The translations under genes were made by a program, and so were the position numbers. DNA of 64,000 nucleotides from Oceanisphaera litoralis (lineage in GTDB: Bacteria; Pseudomonadota; Gammaproteobacteria; Enterobacterales; Aeromonadaceae): assembly GCF_016907015.1 (NCBI RefSeq), contig NZ_JAFBBE010000015.1:1-64000 (forward strand), given 5' to 3'. Below are positions 24,476 to 34,315 of the stretch, in pieces (within the stretch, counting starts at the first letter, position 1; every line of letters begins with the position of its first letter). The notes under the pieces are model-generated. The model did no database searches and was not told the origin of the DNA. It worked only from the letters and a program-made list of their open reading frames with translations.

Positions 24476-26302
24476 TTAATCGCGACCGGCACGCTTGCGT
24501 TCGTTTTCGGTCAGGGCACGCTTGCGAATACGCAGGTGGTTCGGCGTTACTTCAACCAGCTCGTCGTCACTGATGAACTCCAGTGACTGTTCCAGCGTCA
24601 TCTTGATCGGCGTGACCAGCGTCAGCGCTTCATCGGTACCGGAAGCACGAACGTTGGTCAGCTGCTTGCCTTTAATGCAGTTAACCGTCAGGTCGTTGGC
24701 ACGGCTGTGAATACCGATGACCATACCTTCGTAAACTTCGGTGGCGTGATCGATAAACAGACGGCCACGTTCCTGAATGTTGAACAGCGAATAGGCGGAA
24801 GCCTTGCCCTTGCCGTTGGAAATCAGTACGCCGTTGGTACGAGCACCGATGGTACCGCCCTTATGCGGACCGTAGTGGTCGAAGCTGTGGTTCATCAGAC
24901 CGGAGCCGGAGGTCATGGTCATGAATTCGGTCTGGAAACCGATCAAGCCACGGGCCGGTACGGTAAAGTCGATACGGACACGACCCTTGCCATCCGGCAC
25001 CATGTCGGTCATTTCGGCTTTACGCTCACCCAACTTCTCCATTACGGAGCCCTGGTGCTCTTCTTCCACATCGACGGTCAGGTTTTCGAAAGGTTCCAGC
25101 TTGACGCCGTTTTCTGTTTTCAGAATAACTTCCGGACGAGAAACGGCCAGCTCGTAGCCTTCACGACGCATGTTTTCGATCAGGATGCCCAGGTGCAGTT
25201 CACCACGGCCCGATACGCGGAATTTATCCGGATCGGCACCCTGCTCAACACGCAATGCCACGTTGTGCACCAGCTCGGAGGTCAGACGCTCCATGATATT
25301 ACGGGAAGTAACATACTTGCCGTCTTTACCAGCGAACGGAGAGTTGTTGACCTGGAAGGTCATGGTGACGGTCGGCTCGTCTACAGACAGCGGCGGCAGT
25401 GCTTCGGCAGAGCCCAGAGCACAGACGGTGTCGGAGATTTTCAGCTCGCCCAGGCCGGTAATGGCCACGATGTCACCGGCATTACCTTCGGTCGCTTCGG
25501 TACGCTGCAGGCCCAGGTAACCCATAACCATGCCCACCTTACCGTTGCGGGACTTGCCATCGGCACCCACTACGGTGACCTGCTGGTTCACTCTAACGGT
25601 ACCGCGCTTGATGCGACCGATGCCGATAACGCCGACATAAGAGGAGTAATCAAGCTGGGAGATCTGCATCTGCAGCGGACCTTCCAGATCGGCATCGGGT
25701 GCCGGAACCTGATCAACGATGGTCTGGAACAGCGCCGTCATGTCCGGCTCTGGTGCATCCACATCCAGGGAGGCCCAGCCATTGATGCCGGAAGCATAAA
25801 TCACCTGGAAGTCGAGCTGGTCGTCGGTCGCGCCCAGGTTATCGAACAGATCGAAAATCTGATCCAGTACCCAGTCGGGACGAGCGCCGGGCTTGTCGAC
25901 CTTGTTGATAACAACAATAGGCTTCAGGCCCTGGGCAAATGCCTTCTGGGTCACGAAGCGAGTCTGCGGCATGGGACCTTCCTGCGCATCAACCAGCAGC
26001 AGTACCGAGTCAACCATGGACATGACCCGTTCCACTTCACCACCGAAATCGGCGTGTCCGGGGGTGTCTACGATGTTGATGCGATATGCCTGTTCGTCGG
26101 GAGCAGTCCAGCGAATAGCGGTATTCTTGGCAAGAATGGTAATGCCGCGCTCCCGCTCTATGTCATTGGAGTCCATGACTCGCTCTTCGGCTTCGCCACG
26201 GCTTTCCAGCGTACCGGACTGCTGCAGCAGCTTGTCTACCAGAGTGGTTTTACCATGGTCGACGTGAGCGATGATTGCGATATTACGTAAGTTATCTAAC
26301 AT
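24476..26302 (-). CDS. typA: Ribosome-dependent GTPase TypA/BipA
   Basis: 608 residues. Translational GTPase of the EF-G family, acting on 50S assembly and in stress and cold adaptation. G1 [10 protein letters not shown] (residues 12-21), G2 region RERGITI, G3 DTPGHADF (~77-84), G4 NKVDKPGAR (~132), then EF-Tu-like domain II (~205-300), domains III/V and the TypA-specific C-terminal domain ending in [16 protein letters not shown]. Divergent from glnA with a 352-nt shared upstream region, the same gene pair as in E. coli. Full length. Confidence 0.97.
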   Translation of the reverse strand: MLDNLRNIAIIAHVDHGKTTLVDKLLQQSGTLESRGEAEERVMDSNDIERERGITILAKNTAIRWTAPDEQAYRINIVDTPGHADFGGEVERVMSMVDSVLLLVDAQEGPMPQTRFVTQKAFAQGLKPIVVINKVDKPGARPDWVLDQIFDLFDNLGATDDQLDFQVIYASGINGWASLDVDAPEPDMTALFQTIVDQVPAPDADLEGPLQMQISQLDYSSYVGVIGIGRIKRGTVRVNQQVTVVGADGKSRNGKVGMVMGYLGLQRTEATEGNAGDIVAITGLGELKISDTVCALGSAEALPPLSVDEPTVTMTFQVNNSPFAGKDGKYVTSRNIMERLTSELVHNVALRVEQGADPDKFRVSGRGELHLGILIENMRREGYELAVSRPEVILKTENGVKLEPFENLTVDVEEEHQGSVMEKLGERKAEMTDMVPDGKGRVRIDFTVPARGLIGFQTEFMTMTSGSGLMNHSFDHYGPHKGGTIGARTNGVLISNGKGKASAYSLFNIQERGRLFIDHATEVYEGMVIGIHSRANDLTVNCIKGKQLTNVRASGTDEALTLVTPIKMTLEQSLEFISDDELVEVTPNHLRIRKRALTENERKRAGRD

Positions 26303-26654
26303 TCCTGCCTCAAAATACCGGGGGTGGATAAAAAATCGTCGGTCATTTTACTCGCCCACCTCGGATCTGCCTAGCAGAATTGAAAATTACTGCTCGACAA
26401 CTTCCCAATGGGCATCTTATGCACCATGATGATCTGCGCCGGAGTCAGATGCACCAAGAAGATCCAACTCCGCACTAACATGGTGCAATAAAATCGTGCC
26501 TGGGCCCCGCACATCGGGGTAAGGGCTATTATGACAAGCATTTGGCAACCTGGCACAGTTTTCGCTTTGTATTCCACTGTAGCGATGGCAATTGGTGAAT
26601 TTGTTCATCAACACCTCAAACCCATAAAATGATTATTTTTGGAGGTCGAAATCC
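26303..26654. promoter_or_regulatory. typA-glnA divergent control region with NtrC sites and sigma-54 promoter
   Basis: NtrC-type half-sites at 26420 (TGCACCATGATGATC), 26450 (TGCACCAAGAAGATC) and a near-perfect full site at 26471-26487 (CGCACTAACATGGTGCA; consensus TGCACyAnnnTGGTGCA). The sigma-54 promoter is TGGCACAGTTTTCGCT at 26551-26566: GG and GC are exactly 10 nt apart. No convincing sigma-70 promoter was found for typA; TAAAAT on - at ~26348 is a possible -10. Confidence 0.8.
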
Positions 26655-28064
26655 ATGTCAATCGAAAACGTAATGGACATGATCAAGGAACACGATGTCA
26701 AATTCATCGATCTGCGTTTTACCGATATCAAGGGTAAAGAGCAGCACATCAGCATTCCGGTCAATCAGATAAACGACGACTTCTTCGAAGAAGGCAAAAT
26801 GTTCGATGGCTCTTCCATGACCGCCTGGAAGACCATTCACGAATCCGACATGGTACTGATGCCCGATCCGGCCTCTGCCGTCATGGACCCCTTCACCGAA
26901 GACGCCACACTGAACATTCGCTGTGACGTGCTCGAGCCGAACACCATGCAAGGCTACGATCGTGACCCGCGCTCCATCGCCCGCCGCGCCGAAGAATATC
27001 TGCTGTCTACCGGCATCGCCGACACGGTACTGATCGGTCCCGAGCCCGAATTCTTCATGTTCGACGACGTGCGCTTCCACACCGACATGGCCGGCAGCTT
27101 CTTCAAGATTGACGACCAGGAAGCCAAGTGGAACTCCGGCAGCGAGTATGCCGAAGGCAACAAGGGCCACAGACCCGGCGTTAAGGGCGGCTACTTCCCG
27201 GTTGCCCCGATCGACTCGTCACAGGACATTCGTGCCGCCATGTGTCTGGTGATGGAAGAAATGGGCCTGGTGGTTGAAGCTCACCACCACGAAGTTGCAA
27301 CTGCCGGTCAGAACGAAATCGCCTGCAAGTTCAACACCCTGACCCTGAAGGCCGATGAAATCCAGATCTACAAGTATGTGGTTCACAACGTCGCGCATGC
27401 CTTCAACAAGACCGCCACCTTCATGCCCAAGCCGCTGGTAGGGGATAACGGTTCCGGCATGCACGTGCACCAGTCTCTGGCCAAGAACGGTGAAAACCTG
27501 TTCGCCGGCGACCTGTACGGTGGCCTGTCTGAAACCGCCCTGTTCTACATCGGCGGTATCATCAAGCACGCCCGCGCCCTGAACGCCATCACCAACCCGG
27601 CCACCAACTCCTACAAGCGTCTGGTGCCCGGCTTTGAAGCTCCGGTCATGCTGGCCTACTCGGCCCGTAACCGTTCTGCGTCCATCCGTATCCCGCTGGT
27701 CGGCTCGCCCAAGGCTCGCCGTATCGAGACCCGCTTCCCGGATCCGGCCGCCAACCCTTATCTGTGCTTCGCCGCCCTGCTGATGGCCGGCCTGGACGGT
27801 ATCCAGAACAAGATCCATCCGGGCGATGCCATGGACAAGGATCTGTACGATCTGCCGCCGGAAGAAGCCGCCGAGATCCCGACCGTGGCCGTGTCTCTGG
27901 ACAATGCGCTGGACAACCTGAATGAAGATCGCGAGTTCCTGACCCGCGGTGGTGTATTCAGCGACGAGTTCATCGACGCCTACATCAAGTACAAGCGTGT
28001 CGAAACCGAAACCATCAACATGGCGACGCACCCGCTGGAATACGATCTGTACTATTCCGTTTAA
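26655..28064 (+). CDS. glnA: Glutamine synthetase type I
   Basis: 469 residues. ATP-dependent assimilation of ammonia into glutamine; cytoplasmic dodecamer. Beta-grasp N-domain (~12-95) with DGSSM, catalytic domain with the [12 protein letters not shown] glutamate motif (~128-139), [14 protein letters not shown] (~258-271) and NRSASIRIP (~344). The adenylylation tyrosine lies in [11 protein letters not shown] (~396-406), so it is probably regulated by GlnE, the beta-type enzyme. GGAGG lies before the ATG. Nitrogen control through sigma-54/NtrC is indicated by the upstream sites; terminator at 28096. Confidence 0.98.
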   Translation: MSIENVMDMIKEHDVKFIDLRFTDIKGKEQHISIPVNQINDDFFEEGKMFDGSSMTAWKTIHESDMVLMPDPASAVMDPFTEDATLNIRCDVLEPNTMQGYDRDPRSIARRAEEYLLSTGIADTVLIGPEPEFFMFDDVRFHTDMAGSFFKIDDQEAKWNSGSEYAEGNKGHRPGVKGGYFPVAPIDSSQDIRAAMCLVMEEMGLVVEAHHHEVATAGQNEIACKFNTLTLKADEIQIYKYVVHNVAHAFNKTATFMPKPLVGDNGSGMHVHQSLAKNGENLFAGDLYGGLSETALFYIGGIIKHARALNAITNPATNSYKRLVPGFEAPVMLAYSARNRSASIRIPLVGSPKARRIETRFPDPAANPYLCFAALLMAGLDGIQNKIHPGDAMDKDLYDLPPEEAAEIPTVAVSLDNALDNLNEDREFLTRGGVFSDEFIDAYIKYKRVETETINMATHPLEYDLYYSV

Positions 28065-28090
28065 GCTTTAAGCTTTAAACGGTAAGTTTG
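28063..28090. repeat. Heptad-periodic sequence at the glnA 3' end
   Basis: AAGCTTT, AAGCTTT, AAACGGT, AAGTTTG in register, starting inside the stop codon. It precedes the terminator. Confidence 0.5.
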
Positions 28091-28095
28091 AAAGT

Positions 28096-28128
28096 AAAAG
28101 GTCCGGGGGAAACCGGGCCTTTTTTGTT
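28096..28128 (+). terminator. Terminator after glnA
   Basis: AAAAGGTCCGG GGGAAA CCGGGCCTTTTTT, one G-T pair in the stem. It separates glnA from glnLG, which then need their own promoter or readthrough. Confidence 0.88.
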
Positions 28129-28226
28129 TGCCGCCTACATGTCTCTTACCCGGCGTTGCCGGGCATCGCAAACCGCATCGGCAGCGCCTCCTGGCGGCAA
28201 GGGTGCCGAATTCGGGTTAGAATGCA

Positions 28227-28243
28227 TGCACCATAGTGGTGCA
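28227..28243. promoter_or_regulatory. Perfect NtrC operator before glnL
   Basis: TGCACCATAGTGGTGCA is an exact inverted repeat matching TGCACyAnnnTGGTGCA. It lies just after a TAGAAT -10-like box (28218-28223) and 22 nt before the glnL start, a position that suits repression of glnL by phosphorylated NtrC, as at E. coli glnLp. Confidence 0.9.
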
Positions 28244-28265
28244 AATGCAGACGAGAGGACACAAG

Positions 28266-29336
28266 GTGTTGGGATCCCGGCCAGACGTACAAGCGATTAT
28301 CGATAACTTGCTCACGGCGGTGCTGGTGGTGGATGCCGAGCTGCAGGTGCTGTTTGCCAATACCGCCGCCGAACAATTGCTGCCCCTGAGCAAGCGCCGG
28401 CTGCAGGCGATGCCGCTTAACCTGGCGGAAGAAGAGATTTCGCTGGATATGGCCCGCATCAAACACTGCATCAATACCGAGCAGGGGTTTACCGACAGCG
28501 AAGTCCAGCTGATGATCGATGGTGACCCACGTTGGGTCGAGATCAGCGTCACTCCCCTGCCCAGCTCTTTAGCCTCACCAGAGGCGGAGCAGACCCGGGC
28601 GCTGATAGAACTCAGACTGATCGACCAGCAGAAGAAAATCAGCCAGGAACTGCAGCAGCGCACCCAGCAACAGGCCGCCCGGGAGCTGGTGCGGGGCCTG
28701 GCTCACGAAATCAAGAACCCGCTGGGAGGTCTGCGCGGCGCCGCCCAGTTGCTGGAGCGGGAACTGCCCCGGGAAGAGCTGAAGGAATTCACCCAGCTGA
28801 TCATCGCCCAGGCGGACCGACTGCGTAACCTGGTGGATCGGCTGCTGGGCCCCCAGCGCCCCGGCCAACGCCAGATCACCAACCTGCATTCGGTACTGGA
28901 GCAGGTGCGCCGGCTGGTGGCGATGGAAATTCCGCCCGGCATCGGCCTGGAGCGGGATTACGACCCCAGCATTCCCGACTTCGAGATGGATCCGGAGCAA
29001 CTGCAACAGGCCCTGCTCAACATAGTGCGCAACGCTACCGAGGCGCTGGGCGACCGCGGCCATATTCAGATCCGGACCCGCACCGCCTTTCAGGTCATGC
29101 TGCAGGGCCACCGTTACCGGCTGGCGGCCGAGATCCGCATTATCGACGACGGCCCCGGCATTCCCGACGCTCTGCGCGATACCCTGTTCTACCCCATGGT
29201 GACCGGCCGCGATGGCGGCACCGGCCTGGGGTTGTCTATCGCCCAGGATCTGATCCATCAGCATCAAGGCCGCATCGAAACTCAAAGCCGACCCGGGCGC
29301 ACCGAATTTATCATCTATCTGCCGTTACGCCGCTAG
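28266..29336 (+). CDS. glnL: Nitrogen regulation sensor kinase/phosphatase NtrB
   Basis: 356 residues with the GTG start at 28266, chosen because AGAGGA precedes it by 6 nt and the length fits E. coli NtrB (349). The frame is open to 28236, but that would place the NtrC operator inside the gene. PAS domain (~10-110), H-box GLAHEIKNPLGGLRGAAQLL with the phosphorylated His (~140), N-box NIVRNATEAL (~250), G-boxes DDGPGIP and GGTGLGLSIAQD (~295-325). It autophosphorylates and transfers to NtrC under PII control. Cotranscribed with glnG (9-nt gap). Confidence 0.94.
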   Translation: MLGSRPDVQAIIDNLLTAVLVVDAELQVLFANTAAEQLLPLSKRRLQAMPLNLAEEEISLDMARIKHCINTEQGFTDSEVQLMIDGDPRWVEISVTPLPSSLASPEAEQTRALIELRLIDQQKKISQELQQRTQQQAARELVRGLAHEIKNPLGGLRGAAQLLERELPREELKEFTQLIIAQADRLRNLVDRLLGPQRPGQRQITNLHSVLEQVRRLVAMEIPPGIGLERDYDPSIPDFEMDPEQLQQALLNIVRNATEALGDRGHIQIRTRTAFQVMLQGHRYRLAAEIRIIDDGPGIPDALRDTLFYPMVTGRDGGTGLGLSIAQDLIHQHQGRIETQSRPGRTEFIIYLPLRR

Positions 29337-29345
29337 GAGAGCCTT

Positions 29346-30779
29346 ATGACCGAACAAGTATGGATAGTCGACGACGACAGCTCTATTCGCTGGGTACTGG
29401 AGCGTGCCCTGGGTCAGGCCGGCTTCGACTGCCAGAGCTTCGCCAACGGTGAAAGCGTGCTGACCGCGCTATCCGGGCAGCAGCCCAGCGTGGTGGTGTC
29501 CGATATTCGTATGGGTGGCATGGATGGCCTGACCCTGCTGGGCGCCATTCACGAACAGGTTCCCCAGTTGCCGGTGATCATCATGACCGCGCATTCGGAT
29601 CTGGACAGCGCCGTCAGTGCCTACCGGCACGGCGCCTTCGAATACCTGCCCAAACCCTTCGATATCGACGAGGCGGTGACCCTGGTGCAACGCGCCATGG
29701 CGCACCTGCGGGAAAGCAAAAGCAAGGCCCGGGTGGCCGAGCTGGACACCGTCAACGCCCCGGAAATCATCGGCGAAGCCCCGGCCATGCAGGAGGTGTT
29801 CCGCGCCATCGGCCGCCTGGCACGCTCTTCCATCTCTGTGCTGATCAACGGCCAGAGCGGCACCGGCAAGGAACTGGTGGCCCATGCGCTGCACAAGCAC
29901 AGCCCGCGCGCCAAGAGCCCCTTTATCGCCCTGAACATGGCCGCCATCCCGAAAGATTTGATTGAATCCGAACTGTTCGGTCATGAAAAAGGCGCCTTCA
30001 CCGGCGCCAACAGCGTCCGCCAGGGTCGTTTCGAACAGGCCAATGGCGGCACCCTCTTCCTCGACGAAATCGGCGACATGCCGCTGGATATCCAGACCCG
30101 ACTGCTGCGGGTGTTGTCCGACGGCCAGTTCTACCGGGTGGGCGGCCATCAGTCCATCAAGGTGGATGTACGCATCATCGCCGCCACCCACCAGGATCTG
30201 GAACTGAAGGTAACAGATGGAGACTTTCGCGAGGATTTGTTCCATCGCCTCAACGTCATTCGCGTCCATATGCCGGCGCTGAAAGATCGGCGGGAAGACA
30301 TTCCCAAACTGGCCCGTCACTTCCTGGCCAAGGCGGCCAGGGAACTGAGCGTGGAGACCAAGAGCCTGCACCCGGATGCCCAGTCCTATCTGCAATCCCT
30401 GTCCTGGCCCGGCAACGTGCGCCAGTTGGAAAACGTCTGCCGCTGGCTGACGGTCATGGCGTCGGGTCAGGAAGTGCTGGTCACCGACCTCCCTCCGGAG
30501 CTGATGCAGAAGGAGCAGGAGAAAAACACCGCCGGCACCGGGCAGGACTGGCACCAGGCGCTGCGGGACTGGGCCCGGCAGGAACTGGCCCGCGGCCGAC
30601 AGGATTTACTGGCCGGTGCCCTGCCCGAGTTCGAGCGTATCCTGCTCGACTGCGCCCTGAGCCATACTCAGGGTCACAAGCAGGATGCGGCCCGCCTGCT
30701 CGGCTGGGGCCGCAACACCCTGACCCGCAAGCTGAAAGAGTTACATGGTGACGACCATCCGGCCGAGGATAAACACTAG
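29346..30779 (+). CDS. glnG: Nitrogen regulation response regulator NtrC
   Basis: 477 residues. Receiver (1-120) with acidic pocket DDD (9-11), phospho-acceptor Asp53 ([13 protein letters not shown]) and Lys in PKPFD (~103). The sigma-54 AAA+ domain (~140-380) has Walker A GQSGTGKE, the sigma-54 contact loop EKGAFTGA and Walker [12 protein letters not shown]. The C-terminal Fis-type helix-turn-helix (~430-470) is [20 protein letters not shown]. It activates glnA and other nitrogen genes from the TGCACyAnnnTGGTGCA sites seen upstream of glnA and glnL. Full length, follows glnL by 9 nt. Confidence 0.97.
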   Translation: MTEQVWIVDDDSSIRWVLERALGQAGFDCQSFANGESVLTALSGQQPSVVVSDIRMGGMDGLTLLGAIHEQVPQLPVIIMTAHSDLDSAVSAYRHGAFEYLPKPFDIDEAVTLVQRAMAHLRESKSKARVAELDTVNAPEIIGEAPAMQEVFRAIGRLARSSISVLINGQSGTGKELVAHALHKHSPRAKSPFIALNMAAIPKDLIESELFGHEKGAFTGANSVRQGRFEQANGGTLFLDEIGDMPLDIQTRLLRVLSDGQFYRVGGHQSIKVDVRIIAATHQDLELKVTDGDFREDLFHRLNVIRVHMPALKDRREDIPKLARHFLAKAARELSVETKSLHPDAQSYLQSLSWPGNVRQLENVCRWLTVMASGQEVLVTDLPPELMQKEQEKNTAGTGQDWHQALRDWARQELARGRQDLLAGALPEFERILLDCALSHTQGHKQDAARLLGWGRNTLTRKLKELHGDDHPAEDKH

Positions 30780-30806
30780 CCCGACTCATACCTGGAGGAC
30801 AACGCC

Positions 30807-31811
30807 ATGATAGATCCCAGCCTGCCCCTGCTCGACCTGCACCGTCATCTGGATGGCAATATTCGCCCCGCCACCATACTGGAGCTGGGTCGGTCTTTTG
30901 ACATGAGGCTACCCGCCAGCACGCTGGAGGGGCTGCGCCCCCATGTGCAGGTGCTGGACAAGACCCCGGATCTGATGTCGTTTCTCGCCAAACTGGACTG
31001 GGGCGTCAAGGTACTGGGCAGTTACGATGCCTGTCGTCGGGTCGCCTATGAAAATATCGAAGACCTGCAACATGCCGGTATCGACTACGCCGAGCTGCGT
31101 TTCAGCCCGGGTTATATGGCGATGAGCCACCGGCTTGATCCCCGGGGCGTGGTGGAAGCGGTGATCGATGGCGTGGCCGCCGGCAGCCGCGACTTCGGCA
31201 TACCGGCCAAGCTCATCGGCATCATGAGCCGCACCTTCGGCCCGCAGGCCTGCGACCTGGAGCTGGCCGCCTGTCTGGCGCATCAAGACCGGCTCGTCGC
31301 CATGGATCTGGCCGGTGACGAGCTCGGCTTTCCAGGAGACCTGTTCGAGGAGCACTTCAGGCGGGTACGCGAGGCCGGTCTGCACGTCACGGTGCACGCG
31401 GGTGAAGCCGCAGGCAGTGACAGCATCTGGCAGGCCATCAAGGTACTCGGTGCCGAACGCATCGGCCACGGCGTCAAGGCGGTGCAGGATAAATCCCTGC
31501 TCGACTATCTGGCCGAGCATCGCATCGGCATCGAAACCTGCCTGACCTCCAACCTGCAGACCAGTACGGTCGCCGAGCTGAGCACCCATCCCATCCATCG
31601 CTTTCTGGCCCACGACATACCCGTGTGCCTGAATACCGACGATCCGGCGGTGGAAGGCATAGAGCTGCGCCACGAATACACGGATGCCGCCTTGGCCGCC
31701 GGCCTGACGCCGGTGCAGAGCCGCCGGTGTCAGGAAAACGCCCTGGCCATGGCCTTTATCAGCGCCGAAGAAAAGGCCGCCCTGCTGCTGGCCAGCGCCG
31801 AGCGGGAATAA
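30807..31811 (+). CDS. add: Adenosine deaminase
   Basis: 334 residues. Zn-dependent deamination of adenosine or deoxyadenosine to (deoxy)inosine in purine salvage. Metal ligands: HxH in [13 protein letters not shown] (residues ~11-13), His in [12 protein letters not shown] (~197, with the catalytic Glu after it) and Asp in CLNTDDPAV (~278). Catalytic His lies in RIGHGVKAV (~220). E. coli Add is 333 residues. It follows glnG by 27 nt with GGAGG before ATG, so it may be carried on the glnLG message. Confidence 0.95.
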   Translation: MIDPSLPLLDLHRHLDGNIRPATILELGRSFDMRLPASTLEGLRPHVQVLDKTPDLMSFLAKLDWGVKVLGSYDACRRVAYENIEDLQHAGIDYAELRFSPGYMAMSHRLDPRGVVEAVIDGVAAGSRDFGIPAKLIGIMSRTFGPQACDLELAACLAHQDRLVAMDLAGDELGFPGDLFEEHFRRVREAGLHVTVHAGEAAGSDSIWQAIKVLGAERIGHGVKAVQDKSLLDYLAEHRIGIETCLTSNLQTSTVAELSTHPIHRFLAHDIPVCLNTDDPAVEGIELRHEYTDAALAAGLTPVQSRRCQENALAMAFISAEEKAALLLASAERE

Positions 31812-31816
31812 AAAAC

Positions 31817-31886
31817 GGGGAATGGGGAATGGGGAATGGGGAATGGGGAATGATAAACCCCTAATCCCCATTCCCTAATTCCCGCT
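31817..31886. repeat. Inverted heptanucleotide array between add and hemN
   Basis: Five perfect GGGGAAT units (31817-31851), one neutral heptad, then reverse-sense CCCTAAT, CCCCATT, CCCTAAT, TCCCGCT to 31886. The 7-nt phase is unbroken. It begins 5 nt after the add stop and ends 5 nt before the hemN stop, so it is the shared 3' region of two convergent genes. Confidence 0.9.
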
Positions 31887-31891
31887 GTTAA

Positions 31892-33262
31892 TCAAATCAC
31901 CCGCGAGAACTGCTGGCGGCGGGCCTGAGTGCGCGAGTGCACGTCGAAACACATGCAGATATTGCGGATCAGCAACTGGCCCCTGGATGCCACCTGGATG
32001 GCATCAGCGGTCAGGGTCACCAGGCCATCGTCGATAAAGGTCTGCAGCAGCTTGAGATCCTCGGCAAAGTAATCGGCGAAACGGATGCCGTACTGCCGCT
32101 CCAGCGGGGCGAACTCCAGCTCGAAGTTGCAGATCAACGTCTTGATCAGATCCCGGCGCAGGCAATCGTCTTCGTTCAATGCATAACCCAGGGTCTGGGC
32201 ATGGCCCAATTCGTCCAGCTGGGCGTAATAGCGCTTCAGATCCTTGTGATTCTGGGAATAGGCATCCCCCACCATGCTGATGGCCGATACGCCCAGGCCC
32301 AGCAGATCGCAATCCCCCTGGGTGGTATAACCCTGAAAGTTGCGGTGCAGTTCGCCTTCCCGCTGGGCCACCGCCAGGCTGTCGTCCGGCAGCGCAAAGT
32401 GATCCATGCCGATAAACTGATAACCCTGGCCGGTGAGATAGGCGATGCTGTGCTGCAGCATGGCCAGCTTCTTCGCCGGTGCCGGCATATCCGCGTCTTT
32501 CAGCTTGCGCTGGGCCGAGAAGCGGCTCGGCAGGTGGGCATAGTTGAACACCGACAGGCGGGCCGGCCTCATGGCCACTACCTGCTCCAGGGTATGGTGA
32601 AAGCTCTCCGGGGTCTGCAGCGGCAGGCCGTAGATCAGGTCCAGATTGGTGGAGCCAAAGCCCAGTTCGGCCGCCCGACTGACCAGTGCCTTGATGAAAT
32701 CGTTGTCCTGCACCCGGTTGACCACCCGCTGCACGTCCTGGTTGAAGTCCTGCACCCCCAGGCTGATGCGATTGAAACCTTCTTCTTTGAGCACATCCAG
32801 CAGGCTCAGCTCGATGCGGCGCGGATCGATTTCGATGCTGAACTCGCCCTGTTCGGCAAAGCGGAAGTACCGGCGCAGCAGGCCGTTCAAGCGGCGGATC
32901 TGGGGTTCGGTCAAAAAGGTGGGGGTGCCACCGCCCCAGTGTAGCTGGGTCACGATGCGATCCACAAAGAGCGGCGCCAGACGTGCGATTTCCCGCTCCA
33001 GATAATCGAGGTAGATGTCGGCCTTGCCCTGGTGGCGGGTGATGACCTTGTTGCAGCCGCAGTAGTAGCACAGCTTGTGGCAGAAGGGGATATGCACATA
33101 GAGCGACAGCGGTCGTCCAGGATAGCGGCTGGCGGCGGCTTCGAGGTCCGCCATGCCAAAGCCGTCATTGAACTCCAGTGCCGTGGGATAGGAGGTATAA
33201 CGTGGCCCCGAATAATTGTACTTTTCGATCAGGGCCTGATCCCATTCAATCTGTGCTGACAT
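31892..33262 (-). CDS. hemN: Oxygen-independent coproporphyrinogen III oxidase
   Basis: 456 residues. Radical-SAM enzyme that decarboxylates coproporphyrinogen III to protoporphyrinogen IX in anaerobic heme synthesis. The cluster motif is complete: Cys61, Cys65, Cys68 in FCHKLCYYCGC. SAM-binding GGGTPTFL (~112) and the HemN C-terminal domain (~365-445) are present. Full length for true HemN (E. coli 457) as opposed to the shorter HemW. The - strand neighbours (DUF2489, yihI) are the usual companions in this order of bacteria. Confidence 0.96.
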   Translation of the reverse strand: MSAQIEWDQALIEKYNYSGPRYTSYPTALEFNDGFGMADLEAAASRYPGRPLSLYVHIPFCHKLCYYCGCNKVITRHQGKADIYLDYLEREIARLAPLFVDRIVTQLHWGGGTPTFLTEPQIRRLNGLLRRYFRFAEQGEFSIEIDPRRIELSLLDVLKEEGFNRISLGVQDFNQDVQRVVNRVQDNDFIKALVSRAAELGFGSTNLDLIYGLPLQTPESFHHTLEQVVAMRPARLSVFNYAHLPSRFSAQRKLKDADMPAPAKKLAMLQHSIAYLTGQGYQFIGMDHFALPDDSLAVAQREGELHRNFQGYTTQGDCDLLGLGVSAISMVGDAYSQNHKDLKRYYAQLDELGHAQTLGYALNEDDCLRRDLIKTLICNFELEFAPLERQYGIRFADYFAEDLKLLQTFIDDGLVTLTADAIQVASRGQLLIRNICMCFDVHSRTQARRQQFSRVI

Positions 33263-33275
33263 TACCTCTCCCCGG

Positions 33276-33734
33276 TCAGCGACCGGGCAGTTCCAGACTG
33301 GCCAGCCGCGTTACCTCAATGTTGATTTGTGCTTCCAGTTCCTGTTCGAAACCGGCTCGTTGCAGATCCATCCGCATGATTTCGTTGCGCTTGAATTGCT
33401 TGCGGGCATCGTGGGTCGGCATTTCCCTGACCCGTTCATACAGGTCGTAAATGCCCGGGTATTCGCCGGCAAATGCTTTCGGCTGCACAAACTGCAGGGC
33501 ATTGAGCAGGTTGGTCAGGCGGATGGCGCCTTCCGACAGGTTGCACTGATCTTCACGCATCGCCATGGCGATGGTGCGAATGCTGTCCAGAATACGCTCG
33601 TTACGCTGGGTAATAGCCTGCTGCTGGCGCTGGGTTTGCAGCTTCAGCCGGGCCAGTAATTGACCCGCATAAACCGCCAGCCCCACTATGATGACGCCGC
33701 CCGTGAGGGCGGCTATCAACCAGGGTGAGATCAT
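33276..33734 (-). CDS. DUF2489 membrane-anchored protein
   Basis: 152 residues of unknown function. One N-terminal membrane helix (~5-25: WLIAALTGGVIIVGLAVYAG) and then a helical soluble domain (~30-150) with ILDSIRTIAMAMREDQCNLSE, the part that recognises this family. Its start overlaps the yihI stop by 4 nt, and hemN follows 13 nt downstream, so the three are translated from one message. Confidence 0.85.
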   Translation of the reverse strand: MISPWLIAALTGGVIIVGLAVYAGQLLARLKLQTQRQQQAITQRNERILDSIRTIAMAMREDQCNLSEGAIRLTNLLNALQFVQPKAFAGEYPGIYDLYERVREMPTHDARKQFKRNEIMRMDLQRAGFEQELEAQINIEVTRLASLELPGR

Positions 33735-34315
33735 GACTTATCTTCCTTGTCTTCATATTGCGCAGGATCAAGATCTGCGTCCATAAAGCGGGTCCAGAGA
33801 TCGTCGCCTTCTGCCGGATCTTCTTCATCTTCTTCCAGCAGGCCGAGCTCTTCCAGCAGTTGCTGATGGCGAGCCAGGGTCTTGTCCAGCCAGACGGCAT
33901 CGTCTTTGCCCAGCTTCTCGCCTGCATCCACTCTGTCCAGCAGGGTATTGAGCCGCTCGTTGTTTTCCAGCTGGTCCAGTTCCTGCTCCGGCGTCAGCAC
34001 CTGAACATGGGGGGCGACAACCGGCGCCGCCTGGTCCGGTTTTGGCGCCTTGACAGGCCGGTCCGGTTTGGGTGCCTTGGGGGCGGCCATTTCGGGCACC
34101 AGGGCTATCGGCTTTTTCGAGCCCAGACGCGGATCCCGAGGTGCCTTGGCGCCGCTGTTCTGCTGACCCGCCTCGCCGGTGTTGTGCCGGGAACCGGGCG
34201 CCAGCCCCTTGCGTTTGGCCTTGCGCTTGCGATCCTTGCTCTGCTCGGCAGTTTCCCGATTTTCCTTGCGGGCTCCGATTTGACCCGGGGTGCGGGTCTT
34301 TTTCATGCGTGTCAT
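33731..34315 (-). CDS. yihI: Der GTPase-activating protein YihI
   Basis: 194 residues. Stimulates the GTPase Der (EngA) in late 50S ribosome assembly. N-terminus very basic (MTRMKKTRTPGQIGARKENR, then KRKAKRKG), central Pro/Lys-rich low complexity (~65-110), C-terminal acidic helical half (~115-190, LLEELGLLEEDEEDPAEGDD). The ATG at 34315 is preferred: it overlaps the methyltransferase stop by 4 nt and starts with the family signature; the longer frame upstream has no family character. E. coli YihI is 169 residues. Confidence 0.9.
   Translation of the reverse strand: MTRMKKTRTPGQIGARKENRETAEQSKDRKRKAKRKGLAPGSRHNTGEAGQQNSGAKAPRDPRLGSKKPIALVPEMAAPKAPKPDRPVKAPKPDQAAPVVAPHVQVLTPEQELDQLENNERLNTLLDRVDAGEKLGKDDAVWLDKTLARHQQLLEELGLLEEDEEDPAEGDDLWTRFMDADLDPAQYEDKEDKS

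Noticed and set aside
26420-26466. Two additional full NtrC sites
   Set aside because: Only the left half TGCACCA is good at 26420 and 26450; the right halves (TGATCTG, AGATCCA) are poor, so I list them as half-sites only.
28236-28265. Longer NtrB start at GTG 28236 or ATG 28245
   Set aside because: Would put the perfect NtrC operator in the coding region; GTG 28266 has the better ribosome site and family length.
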